A stretch of 64,000 nt of DNA from Sodiomyces alkalinus F11 (lineage: Eukaryota; Ascomycota; Sordariomycetes; Glomerellales; Plectosphaerellaceae): positions 1,781,691 to 1,845,690 of the forward strand of contig NW_021167085.1 of assembly GCF_003711515.1 (NCBI RefSeq), in the 5' to 3' direction. The first letter of the stretch is position 1. Each line of letters opens with the position of its first letter. The notes beneath the pieces are model-generated. The model did no database searches. It worked only from the letters and a program-made list of their open reading frames with translations, and was not told the DNA's origin. This document shows, in pieces, positions 23,701 through 34,954 of this stretch. Made by a program: the position numbers and the translations under genes.

Positions 23701-25365
23701 TAAGGAATTAGTAGTCTACGACTTTATTATCCGATACTAACCGGGTATTAATAACCCTATAGATAGTCTCTCGAGGAAGCCTTAGCACGTAGTAGGAAGT
23801 CTTAACCTTTGTATAGAGCGATAGAAGCTAGTGGAGGCGTTTACGTAAAAGTTTACGGTCGGACCCGTTCACTCTACTACCCCTAAATCGGTCCCTTATA
23901 AGGATATAATAACGTTATTACCTAGTCTTAAGGATAATATTATAGAAGCCTAATAAGAGGACCCCTTTTATAAGTTAGTACGAGAAGGTAACCTGACTAA
24001 CCCGTGGTCATATAATAAATAAGACCTAGTCTTTTTCCGCGATAGGCTTTTTATTCCGAAATACTCCGGTCTCCGGGGATAAATCCTATAGGCGTTCCAA
24101 GACTACCCTATAGCTAGATACTATAGAATCACGAGGACCCTCCGGCGTATTATAGACTTCTTCTTTTAGGAATATATAAAATAAGACGTTAAGACTTTTG
24201 TCCTTACTTACCCTATTTATTAGAGGACTAAGCCTAGATATTATAAACCCTACGGGTGTCTCTAGAGTCTTTTTACACTGGGCCGTCCGTTCTAGGAAAT
24301 TTTAGTCGATTTTATTACCGGCCTACCGCCCGTAATACACGGAACTAGGAACAAGGACGCTATTCTCGTTATCGTATACCGGTATACGAAGTTTACCTTA
24401 TATATCCCGTGCAGCTCTAGTTTAACTATAGAGGGCTTAGCGGACCTTATATAGTTAAGGGTTTTCTCTATCTTTAGGTTACTAAATAGTATTATTTCTA
24501 ACCGTGGTTCTTTATTCACGAGTAAATTTTAGTTTACCCTATATAGACGCTTAGGACTTAAGAGGCGATTATTAATAGCGTTTTATCCTTAGACCGATAG
24601 TTAAACTAAGCGGTAATATTAGAACCTAAAGTATTACCTATAGACCTATTATACCTATTAATAGAATAACTAGGTAGATAAGCTCTTATTAGCTTAGTTA
24701 ACGTATAATACTGCGTGGTATTCTATAATCCAGTAATCCCCCGCTATCGCACTTATAGGCTATACCCCCCGAGGACCTAATAATATTACACTCCCTAAGG
24801 CTAACGAATTCTACGCTGTACTAGCCGATAAGTATATTAAGTACTTAGTAGCGAAGAGGAGAGCCTTTATAGATCTTATTAAGAAGGCCTAGGAGACTTA
24901 TATAAAGTACTACGATACCGATAAACTTACCTATAGGTTTAAAAAGGGTGAGTATATCCTCCTCTCCGCTAAGAATATTAAGTAGAAGCGGCCTAATAAA
25001 AAGCTCTCGGATAAGTACCTAGGACCCTACGAAATTAAAGAAGTTATAGGTAATCACGGACTCGCCTATAAGTTAAAACTTCCAGTAACTATAAAAATTC
25101 ATAATATCTTTTCTATTTCCCTCTTAGAACCCTAGAGTCCTCGTATAGACGGCGTCTAGGTCCCTAAGGAAGTCTAGGTAGAATCTTAGGAGTCTAATAA
25201 GTACGAAGTTAAGGATATCCTAGTCTACTATTATAATAGAAACCGCCGATAATACCTGATTAAGTGGGAAGGCTACGGCTACGAGGAAAATACTTAGGAA
25301 CCCACGCGAAATATCCCGGAATCGCTCCTTCGCGAGTATCACGCTAGGAAGTCCTGAGATACCCC
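20800..25365 (+). pseudogene. Gypsy chromovirus D gag-pol remnant
   Basis: A long plus-strand frame, broken only by RIP-type stops. Gag at ~20840-21400 (NPNYYRTKLPKIFYAFNN, RFLDFINRLFTEV) with a knuckle (YYHEKGHYRSLYL, ~21600); protease region ~21900 (AYIDLGSDLDVI); RT 22640-23000 (KLRLYIDYRGLNKVTKKDR, YTKLDLKDAYYRLQI, YLNNILIHS for the YxDD box). RNase H follows, then integrase near 24290-24560 (EILVDFITGLPPV, SNRGSLFTSKF), and a chromodomain at 25200-25345 (YLIKWEGYGYEENT). The chromodomain identifies the chromovirus clade, whose integrases are known to favour heterochromatin. Neither LTR could be identified, so the element's ends are open. Confidence 0.85.
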
Positions 25366-25639
25366 TTAGATAGATACCTAGAGCGCCTTAAGAGTGTAAT
25401 CCTAATATACTAGGCTTAAGAAATATCTCACGTATTAGAACTTTAGGAATTTATATACCGAACCCGTAGACCTCCTAAATTAGGGTCTGGAAAATTAATT
25501 ATTACCCCGTAGGGACTTACTATTATACTAGATAAAAAAACCCTTAAAAGCGAAAAGTTCTACGGCCTAGAGTCCCACCCCCCGATATAAATTCTCGGTA
25601 ATTATATATTAACCGCCCCTTAGCCCCCCGTTTTACTAC

Positions 25640-26690
25640 GGCTACTTACTAAGCAGGTGCTTGTATAAGTATTTACCTATAGCTACGAAACGTAGTAGTG
25701 CACTTTCTATAATCTCCTAGTAAGACTATGTATCTTAAACCGCCTTTTCGGCGGCGCGGCGAATTATAGGAGCCTTATTAAAGCCCCGACGGTTTTAGGC
25801 CTAATACCCGCTCTTAGCCTTACCTAGTAAAATCTATAACTCCTTAAGTTCGGTCTATTACTAAGTTAGTAATATATACTCTTTTAGGGGGTAAGGGTTA
25901 TTTATAAGCTACGCGTCGGTATAGTAGCCGCGCTTATTAGCCTTAATTAGGCGATACTATATACGCTTACCTAGTAACTCCACCTTAAGGGTTATCTAGA
26001 AGTCTATTAGTAATCCACGGAGTGGATTATCGGGAAGGGGTTATAATTACTCACCTTTATATAACCTCGAGAACTACTACCTTAGTAATATTCGTATTTA
26101 TACGAGTTAATAGTATACGCCTCCTTATAGGCGCTAAAGATAATATAGTCGCGACTACCGTCTAGCTTAAGCCAGAGGAAGTGCCACGTATAACGGTTAT
26201 AAGGAGCACGAGGGTGGGTGCCCTTTATATCCTCCTTAACCGTGCACGTAGTATTCTTCTACGGCTTATTATCGCCTCCTAAGGTATCGGCTATATCCTT
26301 ATCCTTATCGACGTTATTAACCGTGTCGGGGTCGGTATTATCCTTATTCTCCTCTTCCTCCCTATAGTTAACTATAACCACCTTACTACCCTCTCCCTCG
26401 GAAAAGCCCTTAAAGGAATCGTCGTTAATTATAATAATACTATTATTATTATTCTCTTTATACTTACTAAGAGCGTACTCGCTATCCGACGATAGCTTAA
26501 TAACGGGGCTATTACCCTGGTTAACCACTCTAGTAGGAGTATTATTAGTATTATTAGTAATACCGTTCTGCTACTCTATGACTAGTCGTAGCGTTAGGTT
26601 TTCCTAACGTAGGTTCTCTATATACTCTATAATAAGCGCTAGTTAGTCTTTAGTTAGATAGTTAGATATAATAATAGGAGTTATTAGCGC
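25640..26690 (-). pseudogene. antisense accessory ORF downstream of element D integrase
   Basis: On the minus strand a protein-like frame runs from about 26690 (LALIIEYIENLR, ENLTLRLVIE) through an acidic Asn/Asp/Glu-rich part (uninterrupted 26528-26259) to a better ordered region (GTHPRAPYNRYTWHFLWLKL, GLLIDF-ITLKVE, YRLIKANKRGYYTDA). Stops occur at Gln/Trp-type positions as in the sense genes, so this was a protein-coding frame damaged by RIP rather than chance. It converges on gag-pol. I recognise no family. Confidence 0.55.
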
Positions 26691-27750
26691 GTTAATATAG
26701 AAAGATAGTTAATATTATAAACAAAGACTATCTCGTATTACTTATTATTCTTTAACGATAGATATAGAGAGATACTTACTAGTGTGAAAAGAGCTATAAA
26801 TATATACTTATATTAGAAAAGAAAAAGTTAATATGAAGGTTATACGAGAAAATAGTTAATATTATTATTATTACTATAGTAAGAGGTTAACTAACCCTAA
26901 GGAACCGCGTATGCCTTCCTTGTATCCCCTATAACGATATATTACACCTGCTATTAGACCTCCTATATCCTTTTATTTCTGCCGCGATAAGAACCGTAGT
27001 AGTTAACCAGAATACTATAGGTAATCTCTTTATATACTTACTTTAAAGATATTTTAGGTATATTATTTATTTACACGATAATTATTCTTAGATTCCTTTT
27101 TACTTCGCTCTTTAATCTAATTATACTGCCCTTAGGACCTTTATGTCTAAATAAACGTCTTAGTTAGATATAGCTATATCTACGGTTTAAAGGTAAACGC
27201 TTATTATCTTCCTCGAGTACTCTAAGTGGGAAGAAAGAACCCGGTCTAAATAAAGACGGTTATCCTGGAGAGTTTCGTAATAATATGGGTTCCCTTTACT
27301 AGATAACTAATCCCTCTTTAATTATCCGCACTTACGCTCCTAAGGATAGGAGTATTTTTAGAGAGGGGTATATTATCAGAATATATAATACTTATACGTT
27401 ACTATAGGACTAGCACTAGACTTATATATAGATAGGGGGATCGTAGTTAGGTCAGACCGTTAGAGATACGACGCGTCAAGATTAAGTAAGCTAGTCGGCT
27501 TAGGAACTAGCTTACGCCTAAACTTAGTCCTAAGGAGGCCTCTCGCCACCCACTTAGTTAGAAGACCTTAGGTAGGTATAAAGAGGGGAGTGCCTTCTAT
27601 AGTTCCTAGAGTCTTAGAAGGACTTAACGAATAATCTTATCACGATACCCCCTCTTTAGTTCCTACTAGTCCCTAGGTAATCTTATATCGTTTAGTAGTC
27701 GCCTATTACTCCTTATAGTATACCTATAACAGTATTCCGATCTTTACTAG
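26691..27750. other. AT-rich retroelement DNA, boundaries unresolved
   Basis: Should hold the 3' end of element D and the point where element B resumes, but no direct repeat matching DNA near 20.7 kb was found and no coding motif is readable. Confidence 0.4.
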
Positions 27751-27769
27751 GTACGCCGAGAGTATAGTA

Positions 27770-30440
27770 AATACTATACGACCACGAGATCTAACGCTAA
27801 GACTATTTACCACGAGAAGCACTATCGCTAGCTATACTTACCGGCGGACTAAGGTGGATAGGACTCTCCCCTAATCGATAGCGCTTTCTAGGAAATACAG
27901 GATCCTGCTAAGGGTCCCTCTAAGTACACGTACACCCGGATCTAAGCCCGTGGCACGCTAATAGGCGAGCCGTTCGAAATCTATATCGACTCGGGAGCCT
28001 CCCGCTATATAGTACGCTAGTAGCTCCTTAGTCGATTTCCTGATAACTACGTCGACTCCACTAAACGCACCGTTCTTTAGGGTATAGGATCGATAAAGAC
28101 CCTAGGATAAGCTACCTTTATAGTGCTAGTTTATAGCACGGTAGGTAAAGACACGCGGATCGGCCGCTTATACGTAGGAGCCTGGATTATTCCTAGGCTC
28201 GACGCCGGTCTACTCCTAGGATAAGAGTTTAATTATCCTAATAGCCTGGATATTCTTAATACGCGGGACGCTATTCGCGTTAGCACCTACCAGGATCTCC
28301 TAGTATTAGTTTAAGTATTTGCTAAACGCTCGCTAGTCTAGCAGAAGCTTAAATCCGCCGAGAAGACTATAATTCTACCCCGGTAGTATAGACTAGTTCC
28401 GATTCAGAAGCCGGACGTTAATATCGACTTTATAGAGTTTACGCCCGATATCGCGGGATCCCTTAATCTACTCCTACGGGATTAGTTAAGCGTGCTAATC
28501 TTTAATACTAGCGACTAGCCCTTAGTTATTCCACGAAGCGCTAGACTAGGTTATATTAAGCCCTTTTACGTAGACGGTTACTTCTACGCCGAACGCGATA
28601 ATACGCGCGATATCCTAATAAAGCGTATAAACGCTATAGAACCCCCGGCGGAGGCGGCGAAAGGCGATCTCTTCTAAGGGTATATCACGCCTAAGGGAAA
28701 CTCGGTATCGCTAAAAGCCTTAACGCTCCCACGGAGACTACTAAGGAAGGCGTGACGATTTACCGCCGTAAGGGCCGGATTATCCGCCGTTTTACTAAGA
28801 TCGTAGAGAAGTACCTTAAGGTATAGACCGACTAAGGCGTTATTAATATACCTCCCGAGGAATATATACGGATCCCCCTAGTTAACGGGTAGTATAACTA
28901 GAAGATTAGTTAAAAGATATACCCGCTTAGCTATAACCATAAGTAGTTTCTGGATAAAACCCTTAATAAGCTCTATATATAAGGATATATAGAATCGCTA
29001 ATTTAGCCTACGCCTTTCAGCGTACCCGTGTTTATCGTGTAGCGTACCGTGAATAGTAAATATAAGGGCAGAATAGTAGTTAATCTTCGTGCCCTAAATA
29101 AGGTTACTATCCCCGACGCGTACCCTATACCGTTACAAGATACGGTTATCCGCCGCCTTTATAGAAAGAAGTTTATTTCCGTGGTTAACGCCCGAGCCTT
29201 CTTTTATTAATTCCCGGTATATAAGCCGTATTATAAGCGGTTTACTATCGTCTCGTACCGAGGATAGGAGCGTTCTAAGGTCGCTCTTATAGGTTTCCGT
29301 AACTCCCCGGTGCACGTCTAACGATATATAGATAAGCTTCTTCGGCTATATAAGGATTTCGCCGTAGCCTTTATTAAAGGTATCGTAATCGCCTCGGATT
29401 CCGAGGATAAGCACGCTACCCACCTAAAGTCCGTTCTATCCCTCTTTAATTATAAAAGGATCTCTATCTCCCCCAATAAGTCCTTTATCGCGTACCCGTC
29501 GGTTTAGCTACTAGGATTCGAGGTTAACGCCCTTAGCCTATTAAATACTAAGGAACGTATAGCGGCCCTCCGTAAGGTATTACCCCCGAAATCTCTCTAA
29601 GCTCTCGAATAATAGATCGGTATAACGGGTTAGCTTCGGCACCTTATCCCGCGGTTCTCCTACCGTATTAGCCCGTTATAGCGCCGGAAGACCGCTTTTC
29701 TCGCTAAGGCACGGAAGCTAGGAAAGGACACAGGCTAGGCTCCCAAAGTATATACTAGGCGTGCTGTGGTTAAGCTAATTATTAAGAAGTTAGCCGTATT
29801 TAAGGATATTACGGACGCGCTTACCTCTAATATTTATATCTTTTACTATAATCCTACGAAGATCCTCTTTATCTAGCTAGATACCTTTAAGGAATACGGC
29901 TTTTCCGCTATACTCTTCTAGCTCGTTAACGAGTCTAAATAGCTCGCTAAGGGAACCGTCCATAAGACCCTAGTCCGCCCGGTGCTTTATATTAGTAAGG
30001 GGCTTAACGCCGCCGAGTAGAAGTACTAGCCGACCGAGCTAGAGGTCGCCTGCCTTATCTAGGCTATTCGTAAGACTCGGACTATTATTTAGTCCGCTCA
30101 CCGAAATCCGACCGTTATCCTAACGGATTACGCTACTACCGTGGGAATTATAAAGTCTACGGTATTAGCTAGCACCGATAAAACCCGGTTAAGTATAAAG
30201 CTTATTCTCTCTTCCGAATTCCTTAGCCAGTTTTAGTTAGACTGCCGTTATATTCCTAGTAAGATAAACGTAGTGGCTAATACCCTATTAAGGCTCCCTA
30301 CCACGGATACGGCAGAAGAAGGAGAAGACGAGAGAGAGCTAGAAAGGATTTAGTGCGACTAGGCGGTCCACCACTTTAGCGAGCTATGGATAGATCCAGA
30401 TATAAGATAAAGGATCTGCGATAAAAGGGATAGTTAGCTT
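27770..30440 (+). pseudogene. element B protease-RT-RNase H remnant
   Basis: Reading through stops: knuckle-like TIYHEKHYR (27805), aspartic protease FEIYIDSGASRYIVR (27975-28020) and its GLLLGQ-type second motif, then RT at 29020-29650 (GRIVVNLRALNKVTIPDAYP, PLQDTVI, ALIGFRNSPVHV, FIKGIVIASDS for the catalytic box, ISPNKSFIAYPSVQLLGFEV). RNase H follows at 29970-30300 (PTELEVACLI-AIRKTR, TDYATTVGI, KINVVANTLLRL). This is a distinct fungal Gypsy lineage, different from C and D. Integrase, normally after RNase H, is not present before the next ORF at ~30960. Confidence 0.8.
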
Positions 30441-30959
30441 ACTAGAATATATAGATACCGTAAGAAGCTATAGAGACGTAGGCGCTGATTAATGCCTTTA
30501 AGGAGAGATAAAAAACCTTAGGCGATCTAAGGATAGTCTTAAAGAAAACGGTGGCTCCGAAGGTATTATAGCCAGGAGACGTTAAAGAACCTAAGAAAGT
30601 ATAGCGTATACCGAGGGTTACCGAGGTATCGCTAAACGCGTAGAGGGCGGGGTATAAGACGAATATTACCGCCGCCCTAAATAACCCCGAATACACGGTA
30701 AGAATAGACTTATAACCTATATATACCTTCTAGTAACCACTATAATAATCACGGTTACCATAGCGTTCCGTTAGGTAATAGGAAAAATAATATCACGCCT
30801 ATAACGCTCGAGTTATTTTCCTTTTTCCTTTCTCTCCTCTCTTTTCTTTACTACTATAACCTCGATTACCAGGATCGTTAATGTGGTTTACTAGTCTTTA
30901 CCGTTCCCCTATCACGTATTTCGTCGTCTTATAACGTATACCTCCTTATCTTTTACTTT

Positions 30960-32695
30960 TATATAATGCGAAATATCACCTCTTATCCTCCTTATACTGC
31001 CCCGACAATTCAGGACTATACTACCACCTATATACTTCGCGGTATAAGCTCCGAGCTCCTACTAGCTATCTAAAGACTAAGACTACTATAACCTTTTCGA
31101 ATAAGCTTTCCGGAACCCTAAAAAGCCGGGTACCGGTTTTACTAAAACCGGATACTACCGCGCCGTCACGCTCTACGGTAGAGAAGAGAGACTAGAATAG
31201 GAGCTTAGCGCCCTCGGTAAACGCTTCGCGGAGTAAAAGCAGTCCTATAAGAGTAAATTACGCGAGTTCCGACTATATACTAAGGCATAAGGCTATCTAA
31301 ACCCAGAGACATAGGACTTAGATCGTATAATCTTTATACCCGTAGAGTATCCTAAGGTAAATAGCGAGATCATGTAGTAAGAAGCTAAGGACCTTATACG
31401 ACGATTTCCCTAACCGGACTACCTACTAGACGCTAACGCTAAGTTAGTATCTTAGGAACGACTATAAGTTATATATAAAGACTACTTAGAAATAGTCCGT
31501 AACCCCGCTATACCCTATAACCACGCGGGGAAGTTCACGAAGACGCCGTAGTCTAACCGTATAGTTAGGTTTAATTCCCCTAGTGTTAGCTTTAATCCCC
31601 GGTCTGCTATATACGTCGACTTAGATACTAAGGCCGGCCTTATAGAATCTATAGCGGGACTATCGTCTACCGTCGCTATATAGCCTAAGACGCCGGTAAA
31701 GTTAGTAAGCACCACGGTTCTAGGGTTGATACTCTAGTATATCCGGGACTATATATACCTCTCTAAAGCGGTATACGATATCGTTCTATCTAAGAAAGAT
31801 ATAGATAAACTACACCCTAAGCTAAGGGCGTACCTTAAGGACTACGCCCGGTAAGCTAATATCACTAATAAGCTTATCCGTAAGTATATACATAGTCTCC
31901 CCACCGTTAAGGGGAAGGAAGCAGTACCTACTATACTATCGGTTAAAGACTTCCTGGCTATAATACGCGTTAATAAGGAGCCTAAGCTAACGCCAACTAC
32001 TAAATATACCGCGCCTTATAATAAGATAATAGAGCCTCCTGCTAAGAGGGTTATAGGTAATAATAGCACTAACTAAGCCCTACGGGATATTATTAAGAAC
32101 TTCGCCGGCCGCCTACGGATCCCGGGTCTCTAGCTCGCTTAGGAGATAGCTATATCGGGTAAGTAGCGCGTAACTATCCTTAAGTGGCGGGACCACGCCG
32201 TGGCGCTACTAATCCCCGCTGCTAAGTTTACCGCCGTAGTTATCTCGGAGGGACTCGCTAAGGACGACACGTAGAACGCTATAACACTACTATAGCTCCT
32301 AATAATATAGCGTATAGACCGTATAATTACCGTGGCTCCCCTTACGGCTAACGGTGACCTTACCGACGCCCGCTAAGATGCGTTAGTAGATAGGATCGCG
32401 TCGGATCGGGAAAAGGCTATCGCCACTATCCTATACTATATAGCCCTAAAGTATATATAGACTAACCGCGAGCTAAGTAAATTAGACGATGTATATATCT
32501 ATAACCATGCTATAGTGGACGACCGCGCCGCCGATATTACTATAGAAGAGGCGGCCGCGATACTTTTTACGCCCTTAGCGGAATAGGGAATTCCGATAGA
32601 GTAAGTCGCCCTGGTAGTCGTAAAGGAAGAAGAAATCACTATAATTAACTAACTGTACGGCTAGGTTAATTAGGTATAGGGGAGGTTTAGATCTT
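30960..32695 (+). pseudogene. accessory ORF of element B, unknown protein
   Basis: A sense-strand frame between RNase H and the 3' LTR, interrupted by RIP-type stops. It is homologous to the ORF in element A: GYYRAVTLYGREERLE, ELSALGKRF, IFIPVEYPKV and IRRFP-PDYLLDAN align with GYFRAITLYGGKERLE, ELSTLSTRF, VFVPPEYPKV and VRRFP-PDYLLKAN. The predicted product is ~550 aa and mostly charged/helical, without a transmembrane segment or a motif known to me. An upstream leader shared with element A (~30600-30960) suggests it had its own transcription unit or spliced leader. Function unknown. Confidence 0.65.
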
Positions 32696-33020
32696 ACTAT
32701 AGTATACGGTAATATAGTATAATACGAGGTTTAGTATATAGGGTTTATTTTTTCTTTTTTTATCTTTATTTTCTAACCGGGATATACCCGGTAAATACTA
32801 TTCTTTTATAACGTGTTCCCCGCTATACTTAGGGACCGGCACATTATATTAAGTAGTAACGATAGCGGCTACTACTAGGGCGCCGCCGAAAAATACCTTT
32901 CCTTCTATTATCTCCCGACTACGCCGCGGATTACTAATATAACCGCGACGCGCCTTAAGTGGGGCTATTATAGTCGCTAGGGAAGCCCGCGGGATATAGG
33001 GCTTCTTCGCCCTGGGTATC

Positions 33021-33340
33021 TAATACGCCTTAGAACCCTATCGGATATCGTGAGCATACCTTAGAGGTACTATAGTATATACTATAGTACCCACGGGGTA
33101 TACTATAGAAGCCGTGGCATATACCAGGGTATCCGGAGGACTATATACGTAGACACTGAGGATCCCACGGGGTTTACCCGTGGGTATATTAGCCCTAGGG
33201 GCGCGCCCCCTTTCTAACTTAGAGAAGACATCTTATTTTACCACCCTTTACGGCACCCTAAGGTCACCCCTTTAGAAAAGCCTGGCTCCTAGGTCTAAGA
33301 GTACTGGCTGGCCAGATATATGCCTGGTCAGGGCATATTA
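33021..33340 (+). repeat. element B 3' LTR
   Basis: 320 bp copy of 11142-11461, preceded by the CCCGCGGG module (32986-32993) and followed by the TATAC target duplication. Confidence 0.9.
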
Positions 33341-33345
33341 TATAC

Positions 33346-34954
33346 CGACGCTAACTATTCCAGATTGCTAAAGGGCGTAGGATAGCGACTACTATTCTAT
33401 ATACTAGCGTCCTCCATAGAACCTAAGCCACGGTAAAGAACTACGGGGCGTACTAATTCCCCCCCTTTTTACCGTGGCACCGAGCTACTCGATAATTTCC
33501 CTTTTTCCCCCCCCTTTTACCGTGGCACTAAGCTACTCGATAATTCCCCCCCCCCTTTTTTCTTTCCCCTTTTCCCGCGGAGTATAAGGGGAGTTAGCCT
33601 CCTCTTACTATAACCTTCCTTTTACCTATACTTCGCGGAGAATATTTTCCTCCTAGCGCGGCTTACCTTTATCCGACTAGCTAAACGTGCCGAGAATATC
33701 TAAGGCTAGCGGCATAATAACCCTAAAAGGAAAAGTGTAGAACTAGTGTCCGTATAAGAGGCTATATATCTTAAGGCCTAGGGGTATATCCTAGTCTTTA
33801 TCAAATTTACCCGAGGCCCCTTAGTTATCCTCCCTATTAGAGGGAGGGCTTCCCCTTATTCTATTAGCCTTTATCGGGTTTACCCGGGGTTTCCTTAGCT
33901 TTCCTCTCTATTAAAGGGAGGTCTTCCCTTTAGCAGACTCGCCTTTAACCGTGACCGATAAGTCGGATATCCGGATAACGCCGTGGATCCGACCGCGGAC
34001 CTATTCCCCGGGCGAAACGCCGAGGTAGGCCTAGGCGATACTAGCGATTAGGACGACGACTTATAGCGTGAGCTATATATATATCGCGGTTTACTATTAG
34101 TTCCTTATATCCGCGCGTGGTATACTGCTGTATTATCGCTCTATATTATAGTTTACTATCTTCCCTAAACGTATCTCTATCGTTTTATAACGTATACTCC
34201 TTTCCTTCTTTCCTTTCTATTATAAATACTATCGCCGTCTATAATCACTAAGTAGTTACCGTACGGCGCTACTAGTAACTATACCCCGTTAAAGGACGCC
34301 CGCGGGATATAAGGCTTATATCGCCCGGGGCAGATACTTAGGGATATTAGTTTATAACTAAGCGGATACCGGAAAAAGCTATAAAGGTGTAAGAGCTAAT
34401 TAACGGATTAACGTCTTTAAGGTTTAGATAAAGACCTTAGTTAATCTAAGGATAGCCTTAAAGAAGACGGAGGTTCCGAGGGTGTTATAGCCGGGTAATA
34501 TTAAAGAAACCACGAGTAATAAAGAACCGCGAGACGTTAAAGAGCTATAAGGTACGCGGCGGAACTAGAAGACTAAAGTATTACGAGGCATACCGGCGAC
34601 ACGATATAAGACGAATATTACCGCCGCCCTAAGTAACGACCGTGAATGCTAGGGAATACTAGAGAATAGTAAGAATAGAGGGACTATAGCCTATATATAC
34701 CTTCTATTAGCCGCCGTAACGACTACGGTTACCACGGCGCTTTACGCGGCATTAAGAAAAAACATTACTTTTATAGCGTTCTGCTTTCGTTCCCCTTCCT
34801 TTCCTATTTACTACTACCGCGATTAATTTATATCGCTAATATAGTTTACTATTAGCTCCTGAATCGTTTATAATCGTCCTACTATTTCCTTTTATATAAT
34901 CGTCGTTTTATAACGTATATACTTTTTCTACTCCTTTTTCCTTTTCTCCTGAGC
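33346..34954 (+). other. element A internal region with a leftover 3'-end module
   Basis: Element A DNA after B. It carries short repeats, two near-identical C-rich tracts around 33460-33560, and at about 34050-34340 a leader segment (GTTTTATAACGTATA near 34180) joined directly to a CCCGCGGGATATAAGG module (palindrome at 34299-34306). The same two parts flank the accessory ORFs at 30.9-33.0 and 34.9-37.0 kb; here no ORF lies between them. From 34360 a second copy of the leader leads into the ORF. Confidence 0.5.

Larger units (their letters stand above)
11142..33340 (+). mobile_element. LTR element B (Gypsy-type), inserted in element A
   Basis: LTRs of 320 bp at 11142-11461 and 33021-33340, with target duplication TATAC at 11137-11141 and 33341-33345. 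It contains a gag remnant, a protease-RT-RNase H remnant and an accessory ORF, all on the plus strand, and has itself been invaded by element C (12029-19565) and, it appears, by element D. After RNase H the sequence passes directly to the accessory ORF; I find no integrase block belonging to B. RIP stops occur throughout. Confidence 0.85.

Noticed and set aside
30442..30696. 84-codon minus-strand ORF in element B
   Set aside because: Lies in the leader/UTR segment shared with element A; no independent support, and the homologous A segment does not keep it open.
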